A stretch of 64,000 nt of DNA from Acheta domesticus (GCA_031308135.1 JAHLJT010004567.1:39083857-39147856); one strand, 5' to 3'; positions 10,850 through 22,240 are shown, counted from the stretch's first letter. Program-made: numbers and translations. The notes: generated by a model from the sequence alone, not told the origin.

Positions 10850-12360
10850 TCATTAAACATGATTTTGTGCTGCCTTCTGAGTATATAGTTTACTTGTAAA
10901 GTGTGTTCTATATAGTCACTGTGTAAAATATGCGAAAACTACGCATGCAATCAAAAAAATTGTACATGAACTTATTTAAATATCTATTTTTTAGAATAGA
11001 TTTCATTAAGGAAAACATATCTATCAATATTGTAGTTTTGTAGTGTAAAAGTTTTGCAATTTTTCAAAAATATAAAGTTCGCTGAAAATGGGACCTGCCT
11101 CATTTTTTAACTCTCTTTTGAGAAAAGTTTCAAAACGCCCACGCCGCTGTCCCTGCTGCCGCTGCACTGCTTCCAAACCACCAACGCGAATTTTACACAA
11201 AATCACGAATGTGTCAGATTCGTTACTTTTGCACAGCACAACAAACATGCCACGTTCATATTATCCATTTTACAATAGTCGGCAAATGAAGGGAATGATG
11301 TATTTTTGAAGAGAAGGATTTGCTACTATGTGACACGGAACCATGATATACACGTTTATAGTTCTTGCAAAATGTGTATCACTTGAAAACTGATGATAGT
11401 AGGCAGTTTCATTGAATTCTTTATTTTGGGACTTTCAGAGTTTTAGAAGTGATGTATGTAAATAATGTCATTGCGCAATTTTTTAGGCATCAATATTTGT
11501 GATTCCGTGCAATTTTAAATAAGCTGATTTTAATTCCTGAATGAACTTTTCAAAAGATGTGGAAGATAACTAAACGTTTTTGCCATTTTTGTATTTTTTA
11601 TTACTTTCCTATTATTGTATTTTTTGCATTGTACAATTGATGTTTAATAATGTGTAACAAAAACGGCCGGAATGAATGTTTCTAATATTGATAACACAAG
11701 ACTATTGCATCTGCGCTTTAATATCAAATATATCAAGGAGATATTTAAAAACTGTGACGTTCTGGCATTTTTATTTCAGTTCAGTCGGAAAATAATATTT
11801 TTCAGATATTATGTAATGAAATTATTTATTAGTGACTTATACGTGATTTATCAAACCATTTTTTTCAGTATTTACTATTCTTGTATATTAATATTTTCAG
11901 GTCTTTTCTTTCTGAGGTTATATTTTATCTATTTACATCCACTCCTTTTCCACTCTACACTTATTTAATTGTTAAATATTCAAAATATTTGTCATATGCT
12001 TGTTTTTACTATCACCATGAAGTTATTTCTTCAGTGTGTGGATATTAAATCTCTTCCATATTTATTTTCTTACGCTTGCAATTAAGTATCTCTAATGATG
12101 TTGCTCTTCTCTTTTCTTCTCATTCATTTAATCATTGCAACTCTAAATGAACTTCTTGGTTTGCTTCCTGTTTCTTACATTCTTCTAATCAACCGTATAT
12201 TGTTTTTCTTACATTCTTAATTGACACGTTCTCTCTTTTCGCTTCTCGTCTGCGTTGTAACATCGTAACCCCTCTGTTCCAGCTTCTACAATTTTCTGAA
12301 CGTCTGGCCTCGGTTCATCCTCTCACGCCTTGATGGCCCTTGGGTTTCTCTACGTGGTCA
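10850..12360. other. AT-rich sequence, no gene recognised
   Basis: Short ORFs on both strands at about 11020-11310 (73-74 codons) lie in slightly GC-richer DNA but show no motif. The 98-codon ORF at 11672-11968 is AT-driven and rich in Phe/Ile/Tyr. 10960-11080 loosely resembles 34320-34440 and may be an old repeat. Confidence 0.4.
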
Positions 12361-12365
12361 GATTA

Positions 12366-12720
12366 GTTAGTTAGTTAGTTAATGTCTTATTTTACGTGGC
12401 CAGACTCGGGTCATCAGGTCCGCTCTTCCGTTTGATCACGCAAATTTCACTACGCTCCTTTCACCAACTAGCGGAGAAAGAAGGTATTATCTCGGGCGAC
12501 GAAACAGGCGATTTGAATTTAGCTCAGAGGCGTATTTAGGCTTGAGGATCTTTTACATACAGTAAATCTACTAACATGGGACAGCCGGCTTTACTTCCCT
12601 TCCGAAGAAAGGCGTACGAAGGATTTTTTCGCCCTTAAGAATCCACGGCTTCGATCGGGTTTGAACCCGCGAACTTGTGTACGCTAACCGTTACACCTAT
12701 CGAATCCGCTAAAGGTGTGC
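12366..12720 (-). mobile_element. tRNA-derived SINE (family B)
   Basis: Read on the minus strand, the 5' end carries a box A-like segment (ATAGGTGTAACGGTTAGCG) and a clear box B (GGGTTCAAACCC), followed by an unrelated body. The 3' tail is a TAAC-type tetranucleotide run, seen on the plus strand as TTAGTTAGTTAGTTA at about 12364-12381. This is the standard layout of a tRNA-derived SINE transcribed by RNA polymerase III. It differs in sequence from SINE family A elsewhere in the window. Confidence 0.65.
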
Positions 12721-12749
12721 TCCTCTACCTGCCAGGACGTTATTCCCCC

Positions 12750-12945
12750 TCTTCCCCGTGGATTCTGCTTCTCCGTTCGTTCCGCGGATCCGTCCCCACG
12801 GCCGCCGCGCGGAGTTCCCATAAGGCAGGTGCAGGCCAAATACGGCGGCGGCTGCCGTGAGAATGGGCGGGCAGCCCGCGTAAATCTCGGCGGGCGAGAG
12901 GCGACGCGGCCAGCGCCGCGCTAACGGCGGCCGACAAATCGCTAC
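12750..12945. promoter_or_regulatory. CpG-rich island
   Basis: About 200 bp of CpG-dense sequence between a SINE and a MITE. It contains segments that are not low complexity (GGTGCAGGCCAAATACGGCG, CGCGTAAATCTCGGCGGGCG). The overlapping short ORFs on both strands do not have convincing codon bias. Possible regulatory element or noncoding first exon. Confidence 0.35.
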
Positions 12946-12974
12946 CTTAGCGTCACACTGATGCAACAGCAAAT

Positions 12975-13377
12975 GGACGGTGTTATGCATCAACCGGCAA
13001 TGCGACATCATACAAGTTTTGAAATAATCGTGTTCAAAGGTTTTACTACATTTTCAGCTCTAAAAACTGTAATTTAATTATTTCATTCATTGAAGCGCCA
13101 AACTACACAAACATGAGTGGAATATCCGGCGCTTACCTGCATAATGTGAAATTAAGAACAGCAGATTTGAAGATCTAGGTTTATAGCCGGTTGTTGCGAA
13201 ACATAAAAAATCCCTGATGTGGCTGATGGCGTTTACTTTTCATTAATTATAAGGTTATTTTACAGATTTGGCGCCAAAATTTTGGGTACTCTTAGAACAT
13301 GGTCCAGTGTTACTGACGGCCTCCAGATCTCATTTTTTCAAAAATGGCTCTTAGCCTGTTGATGCATAACACCGTTC
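12975..13377. mobile_element. MITE family M1, copy 1
   Basis: 403 bp with terminal inverted repeats GGACGGTGTTATGCATCAAC and its inverse at the right end (GTTGATGCATAACACCGTTC). AAT is present on both sides, compatible with a 3-bp target duplication. Copy 2 at 58196-58601 is alignable end to end in the same orientation. No coding capacity; transposition would need a transposase from elsewhere. Confidence 0.85.
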
Positions 13378-13379
13378 AA

Positions 13380-15190
13380 TTTCCGCAATTTTTGTTTACA
13401 ACCATTACCAAAATCGGAACGTTCTTCTGCATCTTACGAGCAAACAAAGCTCGCTATGTATGTTAGTACAGAAGTCAGGGCTTGACGTATCTACGAAATT
13501 ATATATCTTATTAGAGTGAAAGGAATGTAAAATGTGTCATATTTGTTGTCTCCAAACTACGAGTTTGTAATAACGTCAGCCTCACCCTAAGATAGCAAAA
13601 TGTTCTTTTCAGGCTGTCGCCACCCTCTTTCGCGCGGGAATCCTGTAATGTAGTACATTTTTATTGGCATTAAAATGAGCCAAAACACACATTGATAAAA
13701 TAAAATTTAAAAGAATATGACAATTGTTAATGTGAATATAATGAAAGTATAAAATATATAAGAAGAAGATGTAAAGAAACAAACAAAAACATGGTTGCGT
13801 ATAAAATGTAAGTAAAATGAAATAAAATTATTATTTTTTATCAATTTTTAAAATAAAATTTACAATAATGGGGATAATAGTTTTGTCTAAAACTGACAAC
13901 AATGACAAAATAACCATACTTATTAAATTTGCGCAACCTGAATAACATTTTTTCCCTTTCAGTATAAAAGAAAAAAAAAATAGCATTCTCGAAAGACTTG
14001 CGGGCATCCTGCAGGAAGTAATGACTGAAAGGTTATCTCGACGTCGCTGCACGAAAAACTCTTGTCTCATGCTTATAATCGGTTTTTTCCTGCCGAGTGG
14101 TGTAGAAATGAACAGTGATAGAGAGGGGTAAAAAGGTACCGAACACCAGTAAAGGGGAAATATGATAGTTAATGGAAAGGGAGAAAATATGCCTGAAACG
14201 GAAGAACAAGAAAAGAAGTAGGAGGTACTCTTGAAAGATATAACATGACGAACTGAAACTTGTTTTTGTCACTCTAACAGATTATAACCAACGGAGTGAC
14301 ATTCTTTTTCACATTAATTCGCTTACTTCGAACTGATAAAAAAATGCTATTCCAAAGGAAATTCGAATCATGGATGTTCTTGAAGCCAATGAAGTCTGCG
14401 TGATTTGTTAACCAGGTATCTCTCTGTCAGGGCCAGTGTTACCGTTTTAGCATGTTTTCCGCTAGATTTTAGTGGATTTTGAAATGTTTTATTGGAGAAA
14501 AAAATCTGTCACCAATAACGGGAAATATATTGGATTTTACGCAATTATGAGAGCGTACTGAAGGAATTCATGAAAATACGAAAATTACAATATTGTTGGT
14601 GCTGCCACATTCGAATACAGAAGTTGAATTTTTGGTCAGATGTAAAAACGATGCACCAAAATAGAATGAAGTCGCCAATGTTTCACAAGGAATTCGTGAA
14701 CGTTGATAGTATTACACCTTCAGAGAATTTATTTAAAATTAATGGTTTCGACAAATCCTTTTAAATTCTTAATGAAAAATATATATGTTAAAAGATTATT
14801 TTAATTCAAATATACATCTCTTCAATAATGTATAGTAGCATACAGTAATTGTAGAAAATATGTTATATGCTTCAATCAAATTTAGTAATCTTAATAGAAT
14901 TTCAAATTATTCTGGTGGGAAATGGGTTTTATTTAGCGAATTTTTAGCGGGTACTTGAAAGCCACAGAGCAGTGAAATCCGTATACGAAACGGCAACTCT
15001 GGTCAGGGCACTTACAAAAGTTATATCTCAACAAAGTCTTGATTTTTACTTCGCTTTTATTTTCCCCTCAAAGTGCATTTTTACGAGTTTGAGTTCTCTT
15101 TTAATTTCAGAGAAGCAAGTGTACGCAGGGAACCCATTGCATTTTAATCCTCTCAAAGTCTGTGATGTAGCCGCAGCTCCGCCTTCATAG
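13380..15190. other. No gene recognised
   Basis: AT-rich sequence. CAGGGCCAGTGTTACCG at about 14429 resembles the start of a hAT-type terminus, but no partner end was found. Short ORFs at 13831-14272 (minus) and 14570-14764 (plus) have no recognised motif. Confidence 0.4.
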
Positions 15191-15194
15191 CCTT

Positions 15195-15390
15195 CTCTCT
15201 CAAAACGGCAAGAAAAATGCCCTTCGCGAGTATTCTGGTCAACGTGGCACTTGCTGCACGACGAGCGAGTGCCCCGCGCGTATTCCGCAGGCGTTGCGAG
15301 GCGGTGCGAAGCGCTGCGGCCCTTCTGGGAAGCAGCGCCGACGTCGACCGCCGCCGCCGCACAATGGCCAGAAGACGATCAAAACTCACG
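15195..15390. promoter_or_regulatory. CpG-rich island
   Basis: GC-rich, CpG-dense patch containing GCGTTGCGAGGCGGTGCGAA and GACCGCCGCCGCCGCAC. It abuts the duplicated AT-rich segment to its right. No supported exon. Confidence 0.35.
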
Positions 15391-16230
15391 CGCGACAAAA
15401 TATTTTTCCACCATTTTTTTTCCCAAAATGGTGGAAAATCTAAAATCAGACACTAGGTGAAATTTTCGAGACTTTTAAAATTAAATTCACCTACCATAAC
15501 ATAATGAATTAAATGAAAAGTATAACTAACAGTCAATCCAGTAGAAAGAAAAAATAATAAAAAATTAATACATTAAAATTTTTTATTAATCTCAACTAAA
15601 TAATGAGATAAGTACTTTACGAATTATTAATAAAAAGTGATATTTATTATTTATATTTATTATTAACACTAATTTTTTTAAAGAATGGTGGAAGTACTAA
15701 AATCAGACAATATGTGAAATTTTCGAGATAAACCAGATCAATTGCTATACAAATTATTAATAAGTGATAATTATTATTTACATTTATAATAATAAAGGAG
15801 TGCAGTTTGTAGTTCCAGTCAACAGCCATTACTTTGTCGAATATAAATAAAAATGTATAAAAGATGGAGACATTATTTCTACATGAATCTTCCAAATGGC
15901 ATTCTGTTACCGCAACAATGGCCAGGTGACGATCAAAACTCACGCGCAGCAAAGTATAAGTATATTTTTTTTAAAATGGTGGAAAATCTAAAATCAGACA
16001 CTACGCGAAATTTTCGAGATTAATAATGAGATAAGTGCTTTACGTATTATTAATAAGTGATAATTAATATTTATATTTATTATTAACACTAATTCTTTTA
16101 AAGAAAGACCTAAAACCAGACAATATGTGAAATTTTTTAGATAAACTAGATAAATGCTATACGAATTATTAATCACAAGTGATAATTATTATTTACATTT
16201 ATTATTAACAATAATAAATATAAATAAGGA
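15360..16230 (+). repeat. Duplicated AT-rich segment
   Basis: A segment beginning AATGGCCAG-GACGATCAAAAC at about 15364 recurs at about 15917. Blocks TCTAAAATCAGACA, GTGAAATTTTCGAGA and TATTATTAACACTAATT recur two to four times between 15430 and 16230. A hairpin of TTTTCCACCATT against AATGGTGGAAAA lies at about 15403-15440. This looks like internal duplication of a decayed mobile element. Minus-strand ORFs across it are AT-biased and share a RVSFDR-LAIV reading at the two duplicated starts. Confidence 0.6.
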
Positions 16231-16259
16231 AATGGTCCATTTTTATACTTAATTTTTTT

Positions 16260-16812
16260 ACATTTTTCGTCGATTTCGTCTGATATTTTTACGTTTCCAT
16301 TATTTTAATGAATTTTTCACTAATTTCATTAATTTTAATATTATTTAAATGGTAATTGCTTCAAATAATATTTACGAGATGCAACAAATTCTTCCTGAGT
16401 AGCCTATTGGATTTATCCATCAGAAATTGTAATGTCAGCCGTTGTATATAATCTAAGGTTGTAACGCCTGTCAGTGCCATTGTCGGTTCGGCCGATTTCG
16501 AGATAACTAAAGACAGATTTCATGGTAAAGAATAGTCCGAACCAAAAGTTTGAAAGCTGAGTTCACTTGAACGAATAGGAGAAACCTCGATTACATCAGT
16601 AGCGTACCCAACAGTTTGAATTGTTCCGAATTTATGTTGAGTTGATCCGAACTGGTTTTGATCACATTTTTACGTCACTTTTCTATGCTTTTTTAAAAAG
16701 ATTTTAAGAGCATTTTATTGATCACTTTTGGTGATGTTTTAGGTCATCAAAATCCGTTCTGCACATTTATTATTAACAATAATACATGAGTGCAATTTTA
16801 TAGTTAAGTGAC
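16260..16812. other. AT-rich sequence, no feature seen
   Basis: No ORF, island or repeat supported, apart from a short echo of the preceding duplicated segment at about 16764-16800. Confidence 0.5.
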
Positions 16813-16814
16813 AC

Positions 16815-16850
16815 TCTAACATCTCTTGTCAAGAAAATAAACGCTGAGAG
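16815..16850 (+). repeat. 36-bp direct repeat, left copy
   Basis: TCTAACATCTCTTGTCAAGA followed by AAATAAACGCTGAGAG recurs with two changes at 17572-17607. The two copies flank a block containing a SINE. Confidence 0.8.
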
Positions 16851-16919
16851 AACACTAGATGATTCTTATTTTGTAAATAACTATTGTTGGTTGAAATGGT
16901 TGCTTTCTCTTTGATGCAG

Positions 16920-17376
16920 TTAGTTGATTGATTCATTCCGAGGCGTGAATTATGTATCATTAATCCCGTAAGTGTACTGCAGTTCATGTTCCGGAAGGTG
17001 GAAGTGACCCTTTGGAAGGTAAGATCTGGCATTCGCTTCACGCAAGATTGCTGGGTTTCCATTCTGCATATATCTCTTCCGGCGGCACTCCCCCAGCCGG
17101 GACAAACTTAAGCCCCCGGCAAGTATGGTAGTGTAAGTATTGAAGTGTGTGTAAGACAAGGGACATGTATGAGGTAGGAGAGATCCCGCACGATCCGTGG
17201 CCCATTTTGTTCAGGCATTGTCTCGGTATTCGTCCGTTATTGGTTGGAGAAGCCACTGAAAATTACCCATGAGAGCAGCCGACCTCTAAAATTCTCCTCT
17301 AGAGAGCGGCTGAATTCGTCCTAGCTATCTGGCTAATGTCGAAAATCCGCCGCGATAAGGACTTCGAGAAGGCAAC
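16920..17376 (-). mobile_element. SINE family A, copy 1 (head truncated)
   Basis: Matches the body of SINE A on the minus strand: GAAAATCC near the head side, the GATCCGTGGCCCA-TTTGTT segment, the TTGGTTGGAGAAGCCACTG segment, a short GT-rich stretch, and a GATTGATT-type tail. The match is lost within the box B region (AAGGACTTCGAG), so the RNA polymerase III promoter is incomplete. Confidence 0.7.
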
Positions 17377-17571
17377 AATTGTTGCATTGAGTCGTCTCAG
17401 CTGGTGCAATCATTTCACCTTCTTTGGAAATAATGTTAAATACTCCAATTCCTTCACAAAAAAATAATTCCTTCACAAATCTACCAAAAAGGTGCTCTGC
17501 AAAATGATATGAAAACATTTATAAAATATTTCATTCTATACATTGAAGGAAAATATTTCTAAAAGAGGTCG

Positions 17572-17607
17572 TCTAACATCTCTTGTCAAGAAAATAAACA
17601 CCGAGAG
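17572..17607 (+). repeat. 36-bp direct repeat, right copy
   Basis: Partner of 16815-16850. It is too long and too diverged for an obvious target-site duplication of the SINE between them. Confidence 0.8.
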
Positions 17608-17694
17608 TGAACAGAAATATTTAAAAAAGGGCGATGAAAAATGGAGCTTCCTGATTTTATCTAACACATGATTTTTTATTTATTTAAGGTCGCT

Positions 17695-18090
17695 TTTCAA
17701 CTACTATGGTCATATAACGACCACTTTAAGTAACATTGAGGGACACACAAGCATCCATATCCCGTGCAAAATTCGAACCCGCGACCCTTCAGGCACGGGC
17801 TTCACGTACAGCAGTGTTGTCAAGGTCGATGTCACAAGCGGGAGTCCGTGGCACGAGTGCCACGACGAAATCGCCCCTCCACGCAGTTCATTACCCCGCC
17901 ACCAGAGACAACGCCATCTGTGTTGTAAAACGACGGGGTTACTAAAAGTTTCTTTCCCGATGCTAGTTGCGCAGAGAAGCTCGTGGGATGCTACAGTGCC
18001 ACGATGCGTGCCACTGCCACCTGTAGAAGACCTTGACACCACTGACGTACAGCTTCTCAGCCTTAGTGACATTGGCTATGCAGGCCGGCT
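17695..18090 (-). mobile_element. tRNA-related SINE (family C) split by a hAT MITE
   Basis: On the minus strand, GGGTCGCGGGTTCGAATTTT is a box B-type segment, followed by GCACGGGATATGGATGCTTG and TGTGTCCCTCAATG, a body type common among insect tRNA-SINEs. The head side is interrupted at ACGTACAG by the 243-bp hAT MITE and resumes at 18055. Box A is not clear. Confidence 0.55.
17812..18054. mobile_element. hAT MITE family M2, copy 1 with perfect 8-bp TSD
   Basis: Terminal inverted repeats CAGTGTTGTCAAGGTC and CAGTGGTGTCAAGGTC (right end read inverted). The 8 bp immediately outside are ACGTACAG on the left (17804-17811) and ACGTACAG on the right (18055-18062). An 8-bp target duplication with CAGTG-type termini is diagnostic of hAT superfamily transposition. 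The element is 243 bp, noncoding and non-autonomous. A second copy lies at 53898-54269. The identical duplication indicates fairly recent insertion. Confidence 0.9.
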
Positions 18091-18149
18091 AACACATAGT
18101 TGTTTTGTAACACAAGTTGCGTATTTTAATGCTTCAGTCGCGCGAAATC

Positions 18150-18445
18150 ATTACTTCAACAGGAACCATAGGAACCGCGCTGTGCGGTTGCGGCCCACTA
18201 CGCTCCGCCGCCGCCTATGGCCGAGTAGGGCGAGGCTGCATAGCGCTCGCGAGACTTGCGCGCTGCTCGTCATCTTTCATTCATCCGTCGCCTCCGCCAG
18301 CGCCGCCCCTGGATTTCACACTGCACTGGCGGTGGCGGTGGTGGGGGAGGGGGAGTTGGTCTTAGGAGCTCTTAGCCGCGACTCGCCGAGCCGCCGAGAG
18401 ACGCGCGAGAAACCACGTCACGTACGCTCTCATCCACTCGTGTGT
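18150..18445. promoter_or_regulatory. CpG-rich island
   Basis: GC-rich, CpG-dense block with GGCGGTGGCGGTGGTGGGGG on one side and CGCGACTCGCCGAGCCGCCG on the other. A 225-codon plus-strand ORF (17960-18637) crosses the MITE, this island and a CA repeat; it is a chance reading through unrelated sequence types. Confidence 0.4.
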
Positions 18446-18550
18446 TTGAGTGCATACGTGAGGACGTGTGTACATTCCTGTATATATTACACGCGCGAGC
18501 AAGATCATGGGTTAGTAAAGACACTCGTATTGGCTCGTAAAATTCATAAC

Positions 18551-18571
18551 CACACACACACACACACACAC
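18551..18571. repeat. (CA)n microsatellite
   Basis: About ten CA units. Confidence 0.9.
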
Positions 18572-18579
18572 GTGCGATG

Positions 18580-20490
18580 TGTATTTTCGCATATGCAAAC
18601 TTTACATATTCATAATTGTATTTCATCCAGTATATGATTTTCCTTTATATCTTTTTAAACTACGAATACTGATTATATTTTAACTTTTTGCACATCTTCT
18701 ACGTACGTTTCTCTTGCCTTTGCTTACTTTAAGGCTTTTTCACCTATTTCGGTAAAATTGTAATTTTCCTTCAGCAATTCAATGACAAGAAAACAAACTA
18801 ACTAATATATTTTCAAATTTGTATTTCAGAATAGATACTAAAACTTTTTTTTGAAAATGCAGATTTAAATAATAAACGATTAAGATAAATCTAATGAAAA
18901 GAGATTAATAAAATTATATATCTGAAAATCCCAAGTAAACATAGACATAAATGTTTATGCTTATGAAATAATGCTTCTAAAACGAAATTAATATATACAA
19001 GTGTAAATATTTCACCCCTAAATATGATCCATTCTGGTAATCATATTTTTGTTGTTGGCTATGAAGTTACCTTAAAATAATTTTGGCCTACATATTATTA
19101 AATGAAATTACTGTTGATATGTCATGTATATAATACATACGTTGTACGCTTGCCCATACATTTGGTAGTTTCTAATTAAGAAGTAAAGAGTTCGGCGAGA
19201 TTTAATTGAAAATTGTACGTTAGAAAACTACTTTACCTACATTTTTTAAAATTAAAAAATTATCCAAGTCCTTTCGTGTCTGAAGATCAGTTGTCTGAAG
19301 ATATCGCTGTAAATACTAAAGATATGATCGTGTTACAAGAAAAGTACTCTCGTACTCTGTCCTTGTACAGTCAATATCCTCAACGTCCCTACTTGTCTCA
19401 TCAGTCGATTCCAAATATTCTTCTAAGTTCCTAGAATAAAGTAGTTTTATTCTGCTCCGGGTAGCATTGCTTAAGAGATACCCTGGAAAGGCGTCCTCCA
19501 GGATTCAGGCTAGTCACATCCGATCAACGCAATTCTTCAAATACCATACCGCTTTGAGAATCTAAAAAAAGCGGCCAAGTTAAAAAACCGACATGTTGAA
19601 AGCAGTGAACGCCACGTTGGGAACAGTGTTATTTTTTTCTGGGGTGTGGTCAGGTAATTAAAAGGTATGGTCAATGTTTAGGTCCACCACTTTATGTACT
19701 TCACCAAGAAAACGTCAAAAAGGATTAGATATATTTCTATAAAAGTTTATTACATTAATGAAATAGATAATGTATTATCTTTATGGTATTATAAGAGGAT
19801 GTAAGCGGATATTTTTTACAGTTACTAATTTTAGGCGAAAATATATTGCCATATCACTCGCGGCTCTGCGATGACGCCCAATTGTAGGCTGACAGAACCT
19901 AAGGATCGTCAGAATTGCAGTGCACTCGTTGTTCACAAATATCGCTAATGATCTCTTGAGTCTACAACAGCGCTTCGAATCTTGGAAAAGGGGATATATT
20001 TTCGGTATACAGACTAACGAAATCGAAGCATGACAAAAAACACTTTATAAGGACTTATATGCATCTGAGGCCAAAACGGCGAAGTATTTATTTATTGATA
20101 ATATTGCGAAGAACTTACTGGTGTTTTTCAGCCTGAAATGACTTGCTCTGTGTTTGTGATGCATGTGCAAAATCTATTTAGAAACCTAATTTTCGTCCAT
20201 TGTATATTGCATTAATGGTATCATGCACGCCAGGGCACATATTGGTCTTTTTTCTATATTTGGCCTTCTCAAAACTTTTTCCTCTATTCTTTTTAGATTT
20301 CAAATATAAATAAAACAGTGAGTGTTGTCTTAGGCCCACATAAAAAATACTTTTAAGAACTATATGTAATAGGCTATATCCGTTTAACACTTCTTTGTAT
20401 TCGAGTTTCTATGTTTAATAGTTTTGTCATCTGACCTCATCATATGAAGGATGTGCTTTCCAAACCTTTCCTGAAGATTGACAGTTCTCT
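18580..20490. other. No gene recognised
   Basis: AT-rich sequence with short ORFs only (for example 19213-19434 plus and 20178-20390 minus). No repeat shared with the rest of the window was found. Confidence 0.45.
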
Positions 20491-20493
20491 GAT

Positions 20494-20727
20494 CACGGTG
20501 TAAAAGTTCTTAATTGAAAAATCTTAGGTTGGAGAAAACAAGGGTTAAATATTATTGAGCCAACGTTTCTTCCTACGCTCAACGCTATCTCCCAACGCTT
20601 TTTTGTCGTTAAGAAGGCAACATTTGAATTCGGTCGTTTTACTAAAATGAAATATAGATACTTAACTTGTAGTTTCAGTACTTAACCCCATTTTGCCAAA
20701 AATTGACTTAAGAACTTTTACCCCGTG
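20494..20727. mobile_element. MITE with TIR CACGGKGTAAAAGTTC
   Basis: 234 bp with inverted ends CACGGTGTAAAAGTTCTTAA (left) and CACGGGGTAAAAGTTCTTAA (right, inverted). The interior is noncoding. No target duplication is clear in the flanks (GAT on the left, ACC on the right), so the superfamily is undetermined. Confidence 0.65.
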
Positions 20728-21120
20728 ACCACAGAGTTAAAAACACCCTGAGAAGCGACTGGGACGCTCTACCCGATGAGTGGCCAAGGGTGCTAAAGCC
20801 TTCCCCGTGAATATGCACATAATCAAATGAATTCGTTTTTTATACCAAACGACATTAGTTTTGTGAATTTATATTCTTTCGTGTAATTAATAGCGTTTTA
20901 ATAAAATGTATTTTTTTGAAATTGAATGTTTCCTTCACAGAATGTGATTTGTTGAAATTTTCTGTGAGCAGGTTTTGTTTGTAATTCTATTCATGAACAA
21001 AAACATGTAATTTAGTTAACGTTATTCTTGCTATGTGTTTACAGGCTTATTCGCTCATCTTATAATTATTTAAAACTTACGTGCTATTACAAGGGGTGCG
21101 GAATTCGCACTTGGGATTTT
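20728..21120. other. AT-rich sequence, no feature seen
   Basis: No ORF or repeat of interest between the MITE and the CpG island. Confidence 0.55.
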
Positions 21121-21124
21121 GTGA

Positions 21125-21545
21125 ATCAGAAAAATCGGGAGGGCGGTGGTTGCCGAGCGAGGGCGAGGTCCCGCACCCCAAGGCAAACAGCGGCCTCGCC
21201 GCCCGGCGTGGCGCTTAGCCCGAGCCGCGGCCGTTGGCGTAGGTCGAGCGGGGCCGTTGGCTCGCGCGGCGCGGCGCGGCGCGGCGCGGGGGCGGGGGGC
21301 GGGGGGGCGAGGGCGGGGGCGGGACTTGGAGGGCGGCCGCCGCGCGCGCGCCCCGCCCACCGCGTTCGGGGGGGCGGCGCCCCGCGCGCCATTGGCCGTC
21401 GCCCTTGGCAACCCCTCCGCCGCCGCCGCCGCCGCCTGCCCGCGCCCTCTGGCACCCCCGCGCCCCGCCGCCCATCGATCGTCGCCGCCGCCGCCGCCAC
21501 GACGCGCCGCCAAGGGCGGCCGTTGGGGCTGCGCGGCGGGCCTTC
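21125..21545. promoter_or_regulatory. Large CpG island
   Basis: About 420 bp of very GC- and CpG-rich DNA with a (GCGGC) run at about 21267-21290, a G-rich tract at about 21288-21320 and CCG runs at about 21417 and 21484. All frames are open on both strands (up to 192 codons) owing to composition. It ends in a pyrimidine tract just before a satellite array. A promoter or 5' exon is possible, but no start site can be chosen. Confidence 0.45.
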
Positions 21546-21633
21546 TTCTATTCCTTCCCCACTTCTTCTTTTCCTTCTTTCTTTACTTCCCTATTTTGTA
21601 TCTTAAGAACCTCTTGGTCCAATGATCCAAACT

Positions 21634-22240
21634 CCAATGATCAAATTCACAACGAATTAAATATTCTCTACCTGCAAGACTTCATTAAAAAAACAATAGC
21701 TTTAGCACTCAAATGATCAAATTCACAACGAATTAAATATTCCCTACCTGCAAGACTATATTAAAAAAACAATAGCTTTAGCACTCCAATGATCAAATTC
21801 ACAACGAATTAAATATTCTCTACCTGCAAGACTACATTAAAAAACAATAGCTTCAGCACTCAAATGATCAAATTCACAACGAATTAAATATTCTCTACCT
21901 GCAAGACTACATTAAAAAACAATAGCTTCAGCACTCAAATGATCAAATTCACAACGAATTAAATATTCTCTACCTGCAAGACTACATTAAAAAAACAATA
22001 GCTTTAGCACTCAAATGATCAAATTCATAACGAATTAAATATTCCCTACCTGCAAGACTATATTTAAAAAACAATAGCTTTAGCACTCCAATGATCAAAT
22101 TCATAACGAATTAAATATTCCCTACCTGCAAGACTATATTTAAAAAACAATAGCTTTAGCACTCCAATGATCAGATTCATAACGAATTAAATATTCGCTA
22201 CCTGCAAGACTAGATTAAAAAGAATAGCCTTTGCACTCTA
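21634..22240 (+). repeat. Satellite array, eight units of 74-76 bp
   Basis: The word ATGATCAAATTCA recurs at 21637, 21713, 21789, 21865, 21939, 22015 and 22091, with a variant (ATGATCAGATTCA) at 22167. Each unit contains AACGAATTAAATATTC, CTACCTGCAAGACTA, a poly(A) stretch and CAATAGCTTTAGCAC. Units differ by a few substitutions and by A-run length. Degenerate starts of the unit precede the array at about 21618. The direct repeats have no unique spacers, so it is not a CRISPR array. Confidence 0.92.

Noticed and set aside
12640..12720. Genuine tRNA gene on the minus strand
   Set aside because: Same reasoning: box B is good, but a SINE body with a tetranucleotide tail follows and no full cloverleaf is evident.
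14425..14470. hAT terminus CAGGGCCAGTG
   Set aside because: No inverted partner or 8-bp duplication could be found nearby.
17960..18637. 225-codon plus-strand ORF
   Set aside because: It runs through half of a hAT MITE, a SINE fragment, a CpG island and a CA repeat in turn; there is no domain and no consistent codon bias.
21634..22240. CRISPR-like direct repeats
   Set aside because: Units are contiguous with no unique spacers, in a eukaryotic setting; this is a satellite.
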